Below the pieces are notes generated by a model. It was given only the letters and a program-made list of their open reading frames with translations, searched no databases and had not been told where the DNA came from. Position numbers and translations under genes: made by a program. Shown piece after piece: positions 1 to 12,700 of a DNA stretch of 64,000 nt. This DNA comes from Symsagittifera roscoffensis (Eukaryota > Xenacoelomorpha > Acoela > Convolutidae), in contig NC_087063.1 in assembly GCF_963678635.1 (NCBI RefSeq), positions 35,252,540-35,316,539 on the forward strand. Reading direction: 5' to 3'. How positions within the stretch are numbered: position 1 is the first letter of the stretch; each line of letters opens with the position of its first letter.

Positions 1-26
1 AAGCCATTAAAATAAACTGTTACAAA

Positions 27-300
27 CTTGCTCGCTCGCTTCAATTAAGACAAAAAATCAAAAATTTTAAACCGGATTTTCTCGACACTGGGAAAATAGT
101 TTGAAGTTTTTAATGTTGTTCAAATCACGACTTGAAGGGGTTTCAATATGATATATCAATTGACTCAGTCTGAAGTTTATGTTTGATGCCCGATATTTAG
201 TGAAAAAATACACACCATAGGGCCATAGATATTTGTTACTGTTAAGGTTAGTCAGCACAAAAAATTAAAAACCCCATGTTTTGACATAAAAAACCGAACT
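27..300 (+). repeat. Dispersed repeat family 'CTCGCTCG', copy 1
   Basis: The sequence CTTGCTCGCTCGCTT, then TTTTCTCGACAC and then TCAATATGATATATCAATTGA matches in the same order the copies at about 34027-34275, 58588-58790 and 58790-59040. All are in the same orientation. It lies downstream of exon 3, inside the next intron of the discoidin gene. Confidence 0.6.
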
Positions 301-476
301 GATCAATCTGGCGGCAAAATCAGTCAAACAAAAGCACATCAGCTGGAGCCTAAAATTCTGATGCAACATTGAGCTCTGTTCGGTTTATGATTTTAACCAC
401 TGGGACACACCACGTTAAGCAAAGTTGGTTCAAGAGCGTGGTATACCAGTTTGATGGTTGTTATAATGAATAATAC

Positions 477-785
477 CTGGAGGTCATATTGGTCATCAAT
501 GTACACAAGTCCCGACTGCGGATCGTGCACCTTTACAATATAAATTCCACTGTACTCGTACTGCAAAGACTCCGCCGTGAAAGATACTTCACAGCTGTCG
601 AACTGATCGAGATACTGAATTGAAGAGAAGATCACATGTTGTAAATCAAAGTTAGATGGGGACAGGTTGTCGTAAAGGGGCTCTCTTTGTGTTCCAGATT
701 GAATTTCCACTTCAATTTTCATGCCATTTTCCGAGCAGACAGCCGAGTTGAGAGATCCGCTCACAAGTTGGAGATCTAAACTTGC
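477..785 (-). CDS. Discoidin-domain gene, exon 3 (unrecognised extracellular segment)
   Basis: The exon has 103 codons, phase 0 at both ends (acceptor GTTTTTCAG, donor GTATTA), separated from exon 2 by a 226-bp intron. It carries AVCSENGMKIEVEIQ and CEVSFTAESLQYEYSGIYI. Two cysteines and alternating hydrophobic residues fit a beta-rich extracellular fold, but no family was assigned. Confidence 0.55.
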
Positions 786-3700
786 CTGAAAAACCCAAAA
801 GAACACAATAAACTTAAGCTTCTGCAACTTGAAAAAAAAATATTTTTCTGAAAACATGTGTTTTCTTGTTATGAAGACCCTTCTTCCTAAAAACAGTTTT
901 CTTCTACGTGAGTATTCAAGTTTTTATTTACATATCTGCGTATTTTACCAATAAAACATGCTTAGTGCCCATTGTTTTTTGTTTTCCCAATCTCATGAGT
1001 CCATTGGATACCTGGTGTCCAGTGCAAGGGACAGGAGCGAAAGAGTTGGAGAAAGCAGTGTAGTCGTCGACATAGTGTCCAAAAGGCACAAACATCACAG
1101 CCAGGGGAGTCCATTTGGAAGTTAGTTCTGGCTCCATTGATGCAAATATTCGCAAATACCTGGCCTTGTACTGGTCACCTCCAACAGAGGGAACGAAGTC
1201 ACATCCCAAACGCTCTGGCACAGACCAGGACACTCCATCCTGGAAAAATAAACAAAACTATTTTAACAGTGAATGAAGAACCTTTCGCTTACCTAGGCAA
1301 ATACTCCAGACCAAAATCTGACAGCTAGATGATACGATTTTCAAAAATAGATCAAACAAAAATGAGAGAAAAGCTACCCGTGTAAAAACTTTTGCATAAA
1401 ATTTTCCATGAAAAGGGGCATAATTAGTCCAATTTTTAGTAGGATTGTTCCCTAGTTACCACAGAAAAGGTGGACTTTATAGTGCCCATTTATGAGCCCA
1501 TTAATTCATCCCCTTCCATGTCAAAACAGTTTCAAAATTTGAACTCATTCAGTCCATTTTGTACAAAGACAATTAGCTCGAGGGGATCGAAACGACTCCT
1601 TAAGTGTACCCAAGACTTCTGTACTACATCTGTTCTACCAATCCTCGGTGATTTTGTTTGTTTTTGTCTAGTTAAACTAAATTTAGAAATTCGTATGAGC
1701 TCAATTTGCCTAAAACTGGGCTCAATCAACTCCTTTTGCTAAAAAAAGGGCTCACTCAGTATTTGTTTTAAATTGTGCTCAGTCAGCTCCAGTCTGAAAA
1801 ACGGGCGACCAAAAATTGGACCAAAAATGCAGCACATTGTCATCATTTAGCTCTTTTTGCCAAAATTGAGCTTATTCAGCATGCTCCATGAAAAAAGAGA
1901 CCAAAATGATGACTAGTTTCGACCCGGGATGGTGAAACATCTGAAAAAAAACTAAAACGAAGTTTGCTGAAAACTTAATTTATTCAATAATTCATTTGTT
2001 AATTTCATCGCCGAAGACTTAGAAAAAAAACAGACAAAAAATTGAAACAAAATTCAATGAGAGATGGATAGTGTTACAAAAAAAAATCACAAAAAAACTC
2101 CAAAAAGATCGGAGAAAAACGCCAACCAAAAAAAAAGCTTTGAATGAATGATCACATATTTTCATCAAAAAAACGCAATGAAATTGCGCTGTGTACACTT
2201 GCAGCCGTAGGCAAGAACAAATTCTTGTGATAAACTGTTGCAAAAAACTATTTGTTGTGAAAAAGTTTTGCAGGTAACCATTAGGCCAAACTGTTGTGAT
2301 GAATTTACTAAATAGATATGCTAACGAATCGATGAATCACGTTGAAATTTCTGGCTAGCCCTAGTTTTTTTCAAGGGGTTCTGGAGCTCCTGCTCATGCA
2401 AAGAAAAAACCTCTTCTTATAAGAGCAAGATTAAAACGACCAGTGTACTAAAGAAATTAGAACGATTGGAGCTAAGGTAACGAGCCCTGATTTTTTTCCA
2501 CAGGATGTCCGATTTGCTCAATTCATTAAAAAGTTTTCTCGAGGATTCAATAGCCCACAGTAAGTAAAATAAAATAAAAAGTCATCGAAGAAACAGATGT
2601 GATGAAGAAATGAACATGCATGGAACGCTCGGAAATAGAAGTAATTGAGAATATCTCGAAGTATTTCAAGCACGTCAGCTCCATTTTGGAAACTAACTAT
2701 CGTCATTGAGCGAATAGTTTTTGAAAACTTTTTGTTGAAATAAAACATAAAAACTATCGGAGAGGACACCAGATCCAAAATCGGAAGCTTGGTCAGCGCT
2801 AATCAGGAACTGTCGGGATTTTGATAAGAGACCCGAATCCAATTTACCTCAAATCAAAGACAAAGGTAAGATTCGAAACATAGTCTGAAAAGAAAACGAA
2901 CACATTCAACGAACCACGAAAAACTGTTTCAAAAAAAACAGAATTCACGCAGAATTGAAAAAGAAATGATGGATGTTATAACCATAACCGGAGGGCAGAA
3001 ACCAAAGCCACAAGATATGTCCAAATTGGCAGACAGAATCGCAATATCACTGGGGAAAACTTATTGACACAAATTGCCAACAACAAAGCTCCAGTAGCAG
3101 ATATTAGCAATTTTACCTGGAGTGCAAGCCTATTTACATACTACATGACTCCAAATATGACGACAAAAAGATGATCAGAGCTTCTGACCTGAAATCAAGA
3201 AATAAAACCGATTCTATCGTGCAGTAAAGTAACTCAGATTGAAGCAAAAAATAGTAAGAACTAGGTTGCTAAATGCTATTTCAATCTATCGGAAGACCGA
3301 CTTGGTTTCGCAGATAATTTTCAGTTAAGACTTCGATAAATAAATTATTTGGAAGCCTAATGTTTAAAATTTCATCCCCTTCGATGGCAAACCAGTGACC
3401 ACAACTTGAAATCATTCAGCATATTTTGAACAAAATCCAGTTTCTCGAGCGATTCGAAAAGTACCTAATATATCGGTGCTATCTCTGTTGTAACAATCAT
3501 CGGTGTTATTGTTTGTTTTCGTCCTACAAACTAAACTTAGAAAATCGATGGAACACAATCTGCTAAAAACTGGGTTCATTCAGCTCTTTTTGTTGAGAAT
3601 TTTGCTTATGCAGTCTCTTTTTGGAAAATTTAGCTCAGTCAGCCCCGTTCGGACAAATTGGGGACCATAAATGCAGCTAAAAAAGCAAGAAACTTTTTGC

Positions 3701-6700
3701 TTCTTTTGCGAAAAATTGGGCTTTTTTCATCACACTTCATGAAAAAAAACAAGACAGGTACCAATTTTGACCGTGATGCTGGAATTAGCTGAGAGACAAA
3801 AAATTAAAACATGCTGACTGAAAATCAAATCTTTGACGAAAATAACTAACTGGAATTGTTTTAATCAATATTACAAAAAAATGTATGAATAAATATTTTT
3901 TTTAGAAAAAAATACAATGCAAACTGTGCTGGTTATGCTTGCAGCAGGAGGCAAAAACTGGCACAATTTTTGCAAGTAACCATTAAACCTAATTGTTATG
4001 ATAATTTGTTTATTAAAACGAATTGATTGATCAGATTAAAGTTTCTGAATTGACATTTATTTCATTTGAATGGTTTTATAGATGCGGTTCATGCAAAAAA
4101 ATTAGCATGAGAGATAAGTTAAAAAGATCAAGTCGTTACGAAAAAAAATCAGACTGGTTGGAGCTTAGGTAACGAGCTTTCCTTTGCTTGCCACAGAACG
4201 CCGCTATCGCTGATATCGATAAAATGCTTCTTTACAAATTGATGGACAACAGAAAGTAAATTGGAAAAAAAACGGTAATAAAGAAACATATGGCACAAAA
4301 AATGAACAAGCATGAAATTCTTGGCAAAAAGAGAAGTTGAAAGAATTTGGAAGCAACTGAGGCACATCACCTCCAAATAGGAAACTCTAACTAGCAACAA
4401 AAGCAACTAAATCTTCATAAAAGATATCTTCGAAATAAAACAGTACAGAAAAATCAGCGGGGAGGTCACCAAATCTCAAATCAGATGCTTGGCCAGTACT
4501 AAACAGGAACTATAGGCTTTTGCCATTTGATAATAGACTCGCAACCAAATATACATTGAACGAAAAACGCAGTTGTGATTCGGAATACAGTATGGAAAGA
4601 CATTGAAGATCTTCAACAAAAGAAAAATGTTCTGTTGCAATGAAATCAAAAAGCGAAAATTTGAAACGGAAAAGTGGATTTTGTAACCAAATCATAAGTT
4701 CAGAAACCGAGGCTACAAAGACAAAACGTACATTGGCAGACTGAATGGCATATGAACCGAGGAAAACTTGTTGACATTATTTGCCAGCAACCGAGTTTCA
4801 ATAACAGATATTAGCGAGGTAACCAAGAATTCAGCCTATTCACATGCTACGATGCTGTTTCCGATTCTGAACATAATTATAATGACAAAAGGATTATCCG
4901 ATCTTCTAGCCCGGACTCATTATAAAAAAAAACAGATTCTAACTGGACGAAAAGTCCATATAATGGCTACTGATGCTTGTAAAAAATCCAGAAAACGACT
5001 CAGATTTAAGCAGAATGCAGGCAAAACTAAGTCGGAATTATGGAGTTTTGCCATTTGATGATAGATTCGAATAAAAAATACATCAAATAAAAAAATAGAC
5101 GTGATTTGATCGACAGAATAAAAACACAACGAAAATCTTCAAGGAATGAAGAGTAATCTGTTTCAATGAAATCAAAATGAAAACAAAAAATTTTGTAAAA
5201 AGAAAGAGGGAAATTATAAACATAAGAGAAATTTAAAAACCGCAGCAACAAAGAAATATTTACATCGGCAGAATAAATAGCTAAACTATTTAGAAAAAGT
5301 TTTTGACATAATTTGCAAACAACGCAGCGACAGTAACAGATATAAGCGAGGTGATCAAGAATGTTAGCATATTTACAAGCTAATGTAAAGTTCTCGACTC
5401 CGAAAACAATGAGAAAAAGATGATCCAATGTTTGGGCCTAAACTCTTCATAGATGTAAAAAAAACCGATTCACCAGTGAACACAGCTTGACCTCATTCAG
5501 CATATATTGAACAAAAATCATTTTCTGGAGCGAGACGAAACGACCCAATAAGTACCTAATTCCCTGTGCTACCTCTGTTATAACAATCACCGGTGTTATA
5601 GTTACTTAGAAAATCGTTGGAACCCAATCTGCTAAAAAAAAACTGGGTTCATTAAGTTCTTTTTACTGAGAGCTGGGCTTATTCAGTCTCTTTTTGAAAA
5701 AAAAATGAGCTCATTCAGCCGCATTCCGACAAATAAGGGACCACATATGGGACTAATAATGCAGCATATTGGCAGTTTTCGTTTCTTTTGCAAAAAACTG
5801 TTTTTAAGCACACTTCATGGGAAAAAAAGATGAAGATAAGGACCAAATTTGACTGAGATTCTGAACTTAGCTGAGAGAAAATAAATTAAAAACACGCTAA
5901 CAGAAAATCAAATCTTTGTTAGTCTTTTGATATTTTCATCGCCAAAAACAAAAATTAACAGACAAAGAAAACACAACAAATTTCAGACAAGGCTAGATAC
6001 TTTCGCAAAATTGACTAGAGACTTTGATTTGACTGACGAATAATTTTTTAAATCAAAATTACAGAAAAATGGATGAATAATTATTTTTTGTGAAAAGAAT
6101 ACAACGCAAATTGTACTGGTTCTGTTTCCAGCAGGAGGAAAAAACTGTCAAAACTTTTGCAGGTAACCATTAAACCTAAATGTAATGATAATTTATTTTT
6201 TAATTCTATTAACGAATTGACCAATCAATTTAAAGATTCGGAGTAGACATATATTTCCTTTGAACGATTTTATTGATCCGGTTCATGCAAAAAAAAAATT
6301 TTTTTTGCAAGAGAGCTGAGTTAAAACGCTCATCGCTCTATGAAAAAAAATCAGATTGATTGGAGCTTTGGTAGCGAGCCTTGCATTGTTGTCCACATGA
6401 TGTCGGTATCGGTGAAATCAATAAAGGCTTCCCTTGTAAATTTAAATACTACAGAAAGTAAATTGGAAAAAAAAACTAATGAAGAAACAGATGGTACAAA
6501 AAATGAACAGGCATGAAATTCTTGAAGAAATTCCAAAAATTCGGTAGCATTCGACGCACATAAGCTCCAAATTGGAAACTCTAACTATCGTCGAAACCAC
6601 GAAAGTTTCATAAAAAAAGATTTTTTTTGAAATAAAACAGTAACCAGCGGGGTGGGCAAAAAATCTCAAATTGGAAGTTTGGCCAATACTAAGCAGGAAA

Positions 6701-9700
6701 AAAAGGGTTTGTCATTTGATAACACACTTGCAACCAATTAGATATCAAATAAAAAATGCACATGTAATTCGACAGACAGTATGAAAAAACATCGAAGATC
6801 TTCGACAAAAAAAAATGTTGTTTCAATGACAAAAAAGCAAAAATTTGAAACAGAAAAAGATTTTATGAACATATCAGAAGTTCAGAAACCGAAGCCACAA
6901 AGATTATTACGTACATCGACAGACTGAAAGGCATAGCAACCGAGGAAAACTTGTTTAAAACGGAAAATGCCAGCAACGGAGCTTCAGGAACAGATTTTGG
7001 CGAGGTAACCAAGATTGTTAGCCTATTTACAAGCTAAGATAATGTTTCCGATTCTAAACAAAATGACAATTTGATTATTCGAACTTCATCTCCGAACACA
7101 TTGTCAAAAAAAACACTCTATCTTGACAAAATTTCCATAGAACTGCTACTGATACTTTAACATATTCACAAAAATGACTCAGATTGAAGCAGAATGTAGG
7201 CAAAACTATTTTGATAATTTATAAGTTGACCTATCGGAAGACTGACTTGGTTTCGCAGATAAATTTCAATAAAGATTTTGATTTAAGAGCCTATTTAGGA
7301 GCCCAATAATTATTACATATTGATGAAATGAAACAGAGTACAAAAAATCATCAGACAGGACACCAAATCTCAAATAGGAAGCTTTGCCAACACTAAGTGG
7401 GGTTTTGCCATTTGATGAATAAGGGGTTTTGCCATTTGATGATAGATTCGAATCCGATTAATCGTCAAATGAGAAAAAAATAGGCGTGATTCGGTAAACA
7501 GTATGAAAACACAGCATCTTCCAGGAATGACGAGTAATCTGTTTAATTGAAATCAAAAAGCAAACAAGAAAATTTGAAAATAGAAATGAGGGAATTTTTA
7601 ACCATAACAAAAATTCAGAAACCGAACGAATAATACAAATCTACATCGGCAGACTAAATAGCAATATCATTTAGGAAAATTTGTTGACATAATTTGCAAA
7701 CAACGCAGCGACAGTAACAGATATTAGTGAGCTGACCAAGAATGTTAGCATATTTACAAACAAAATATTGTTTCCGATTCTGAAAATAAAAACTAAAAGA
7801 TTAATCGAACGTCAAGCCCGAACTCATTATTAAAAAAAAATATTTTTTCTATCTGGAAAAAAATCCATGGAATAGCTACTGATGCTTGCAAGTAATCCAA
7901 AAAAGTTACTCAGATTGAAGCAAAATTTAGGCAAAACTGGTTTGTTAAATGATAGGTCGAATTATCCGAATGTTTCCGCAGATAAGTTTCAATGAAAATT
8001 ATGATTTAGATGCCCATTTAGGAGCCCACTATTTAAAACATATGGCTTATTTATCCTCTTTGATGGCAAACCAGTAGCCAAAATTCATTCAGCCCAATTT
8101 GAACGAAATCAACTTCCTCGATGGAATTGAAACTACTCATTAAGTGCATCAGATCTCTGTGCTACCTCCGTTTTACCAATCCTCGGTGTTGTTGTTTGTT
8201 TTCATCTATTTTAACTAAAACTAGAAAATCGAATAATCCCAATTTGCCAAAAACTGGGCTCTTTCAGATCTTTTCGTCGATAATTGAGATCATTCAGTAT
8301 CTTCTAGGAACAATGAGCTCATTCAACTTTTTTCTGAGAAATTGGAGAAAATAAATTAGATCAGGAACAGCAATTTGGCAAAATTTAATTAATTTTGCTA
8401 AAAATTGGGCTTTTTCGTCACCCTTCATGTCAAAAAAAAATATCGAATTGGGGACCAGTTTTGACCCGGGATGGTAAAATCAACTGACGGAAAACAAAAA
8501 TAAAGCTTGCTGAGGAACCTAAATCATCGATAGTTCTTTTGATACTTTCATCTTCAAAAAGCTGAACCAACAGACAAAAATGGAGAAAACGTCCGACAGA
8601 TACAATCTCTCGATTGTTCAGGCTGCAAAAACTTTGTGAAGTGATTGTCTCTAGATAAGAAAACCGCTTACTCTTTAAAACAGCTCGATCAATTGACTAC
8701 ACCCAGATCAAAAGTTATCGAAAAATTCATAGGTTAAAAAAAATCCGATGTACACCCAAAGTATTGTAGCATCTAGCGCACAAAATCATGGATTTCTTTT
8801 AAAAAAATAGCCACGTTAAAAGAATTTGAACCTGCGATTTCCGAACTACTTCAATTGCACAAAAACTGATATTAATTAAATCATGATGGTTTCTTTTTAT
8901 TACGAAGATTTTATTTATTATTCGGAAGATTTTTACTCCATTGTGGCAGTTAAAGGGAAGAGCTGTTCATATATGAATTTTCCATTACAGTCATGTAAAT
9001 AGCTGGCTAAGGTTGTCAATGACTCCAATTATTTTTGAATGTCAAGTCCCTTACTTTTTTTGATTGTATGCTGATTATGTGGAAACTGCTTAAGGCCTCA
9101 CGTGATTATATGTTATTGAAGGTCGCTTAGTATTTCCAATAAATAGGAGCAAACTTTTCTCAATCTTATTACTCCATTATCTTAGTACTCAATTCCATGC
9201 GGTGATGAAACTTTTTTCTACTTTTTTCAAGTTTTTTGACACCCTGCAGAAAAAAAAGACTGATAAAAGCAAAAATGTTTTTTTTCTGGCGTAATCAGGT
9301 TGGAAAACTCCAAAAAAAAACAATCTGAAAAAAAAACATTTTGTGAAATACTTTTTCAATGCAATCTCATTTCTTTCAAAAAATTTCAAATCTGATCAAA
9401 ACATTTTTGTTTTGACATGCAGAAAAAAAGCAAATTCATGCTCAAATGCATGCTTACAGAACGTATAAAAACTAACGAAATTTTTGATTGCGTTTTCATT
9501 TCCAGGTATTTCAAAATTAGCTGGATCTTTTTTTCTATAATCATCTTGGTGCTGCTGTTAATAATTTGTAAAACTTTGGTTTAACTCTGTGTTTTTGAAA
9601 TTTTGCTACCTACATCAATACGATCAATGCTCCCCCTCCTTTCATTCCAGGGATAGAGCAGTGCAAGCACGTAATGCTACTGCAGTTTAAAAATAATGAA

Positions 9701-12700
9701 AATGCAGTCGACTTTGAAGTAAAAACAAACTGGACTGCTGGAATACTCTGCACAATTTTTAGTACAGAAAAGAAATGACATCAAAAGAAAACCACATGCC
9801 GTTTAACTGTTTATGCTATGCAGCAAAGTGTAATCACAATAAACATATTTAGTTCCAAGTTCGTAATACAGCACAATGTTCTTAAGCTTTTTTTGTACAA
9901 AAAAAATTATGATGTACGAAAAAATCCGATGAATAACCTATTGGTTCGTTTCGAGATACATTTTTATTTCTGAAATAACTCTTCATTTATTAACGTATGT
10001 GCTGAGTATAATAATTCTACGATCCAGTACAAAATTGATTGAACCTTCATGATAATTATGTTTATTAGAACACTAGTGAGAACACGACACAAAGCAGCTC
10101 TATTAAGTCCAAAAAAATTGAAATAAGCCTCGAATAGGTAAAAAATCTGCTACGTCTTAGATTCGAACCTGCGCCCTAGAGATTAAGAGTCTCATACACT
10201 AACTACTCAGCCACGAACACTTAATAAACGCCAAACATAAGCCACAAGTAAAGCAGAGAATAGATACTCTGCAATTTTCGATGCAACAGTGATATTTCCA
10301 ATAAGTGAACACTTTTAATGAACACTTTTTTGCAAGTTAGGTTAGAAAAAAAAGATCCGTAATAATACACTAAGCTGATCGCTAGTGTAAATATGAATAT
10401 TCAACCAAACGGTTTAATTTTATTCACATGTGTTTGAAGTAAAAAAACTACGAGTTAAACTATAAACACAGACAAAACGAATCGTAACCTTTGCGTTACA
10501 ATTTCAAATCTCGCATTACAAGGTGTTGAATAGAAAAGAAGCAATACAGTTTTTGAAAAATCAAGCGGAGAAAAGTACTCGGAAAAACTTAATTTGGAAA
10601 AACATTATAGCTTTGTCCTGGATGATTTTCATAAACAGCCTTAACAAACCTTGAGAAACAATGACCGAGAAGCCGCAAGGCAGGAAACCTTACGTCGACC
10701 GAAAAATTTTCGAAATGCCAAAAATTTCCAAAAGAAAGATCAAAACTTCAAAAATTGTATACATTTCTACTCCTTTTATCTATGAAACATAAAATATCGC
10801 ATTCGGCAGTTAATTTTTGAGAAAAGGAAAACACTTAAGAAAGGGTCAAAATCTCAAGATTTGGAGTTTTTCTAAGGCCGAAACACTTTTTTCACCAAAA
10901 TTAGGGCGCAGCAGCTTATGCAGGGGAGATCCATAGAACACGCTTTTTTGGTTCTTTATCTCAGATTTGTAATGGAATTTTCCTAGAAAATGAAAATCTT
11001 CCAAAAATCCGGTCGAACACTTCCTACAACTGAAACTTTCGAAGTTGTAGAACGCCCGATGAAGTATAAACAAACTATGAAATAAATCTCGAGAATAATC
11101 AATATTTTTACGAAAAAGTTTCATATGCGTCTCAAGCAATAAATTGAGACAATCAAAACCATTTATTTTCATATTATATGGTTTTGATCACACAAAAAAT
11201 AGCCATCATTAAGCCAAATGCAAAAAAAAATTACTGCTTCGGAGCAAAAGTTGGCAATAAATATTGAGCACCTTTATCTGCAACTTAGGTCGGAAAAAAC
11301 GTGAATACCGTACTATGAGACTACGTTTGGCATTCGTTAAAATCAAAATTTTTTCGACGCAATTAACAATTATACCTTGAAACTACGCAACATAAGTTGA
11401 CTAAGCCGAACCCGTTCAACCAAACAAAAAAAAAACGAAAAATCATGATAAAATTCATGGAGTTAGTTTCTTTACAATTTAGAGAACAAATTTCAATTAT
11501 AGTTAACTTTTTCAATCCAAAATTAGAAAAATCCAAGATATCGAAATTGCTTCAGAAGCATACCCGAAAATCAAAGCTGCATTAAAAAAACGGAAAATCA
11601 GCCGACAAAAATTTTGACGAAAACCACGCATCCGAAAAAAAATCAATCTTTATTCATTGAATTTATTTGTAAAAATTAAATTTTACCGCAAATGAGCTAA
11701 GAGGTTTTTTTTACTTTTTCAAGAAAAATCAAATTGTCAGCAGATTTGAGCATGTCAGCAGAAAAATCCTACTTATTGCTTACAAGTCTCTTGCTGAAAA
11801 AAATGAAACTGAAACCCCCATTTGCCATCTTTTTTTTTATCCGAACCCTCATGCTGCCAAATGTACAAATGAGTTATCTATATCTCTCTAGAATTGATAG
11901 AGTTGAAAGGTAAAAAATACATTAAAAAAATTGAACAACAATTCAAGGCACGGTCCCAAGAGCTCGACGCAAAAAAAATCAACTCAGAATTCAACAACTC
12001 TCCGCAGAATTCTGCGAATTAAAGTACACTCGAATTATAACACAGGTGTTCGTTGTGTTATAAAATTGACACAGAAAGTGAGGCAGAATTTCGCAAATAC
12101 TCGCGACAACGCATTAAGAGAGATCTTTGAAAAGAATTTATCAATTTTTTAAGAGTGCATCCGAAAATTTATGAATTTTGAAAAGTTTAAGGAAAAGACA
12201 GAAACTAATGAAATAGTCAAGTTTTCAAAAATGATTGCTCTCTACGGTAATCAAAACGTTAACCTTGAGCATCTAAGCGACAAATCTACATAATTTTCCT
12301 ACATACGCTTATAAATCGAAACACTATCCGCTGATAAAGAGGACACATGCTATTGAATTTCCACTATGATGCAGCAACAATGCCACCATAACTATCACCA
12401 ATTTTTGCGAATTCGGTTAAATTTAAAATTAACTCTTAATTTACCAGAAAACTAACAAGCTCGCGCGCAAAAAATAACAAAAACAAAGTTTGAGGGGATC
12501 AGCTATCCCTTCTCGTAATCTCTTTTCTATCAACATAGTTTTATAGCAATTTGAACTCAATTGAAAAAACAGCTACGGAATTAAGCAAAATTTTGCCATC
12601 AATTAAATTCAATTTCTGAAAACTTTAATCTAACTTTGCATTGGTTGCTCCAATCTAAGTAAGCGTTAAGACAAAAAACGAATTCAAAAATTTGAATGTA

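Noticed and set aside
477..785. FRAS1/FREM-type matrix protein
   Set aside because: Only one short motif (YSG.Y.V) matches from memory; not enough to name the gene.
10846..11172. 108-codon minus-strand frame
   Set aside because: It lies in a dispersed repeat and the frame is not kept in the second copy at 48.9-49.5 kb.
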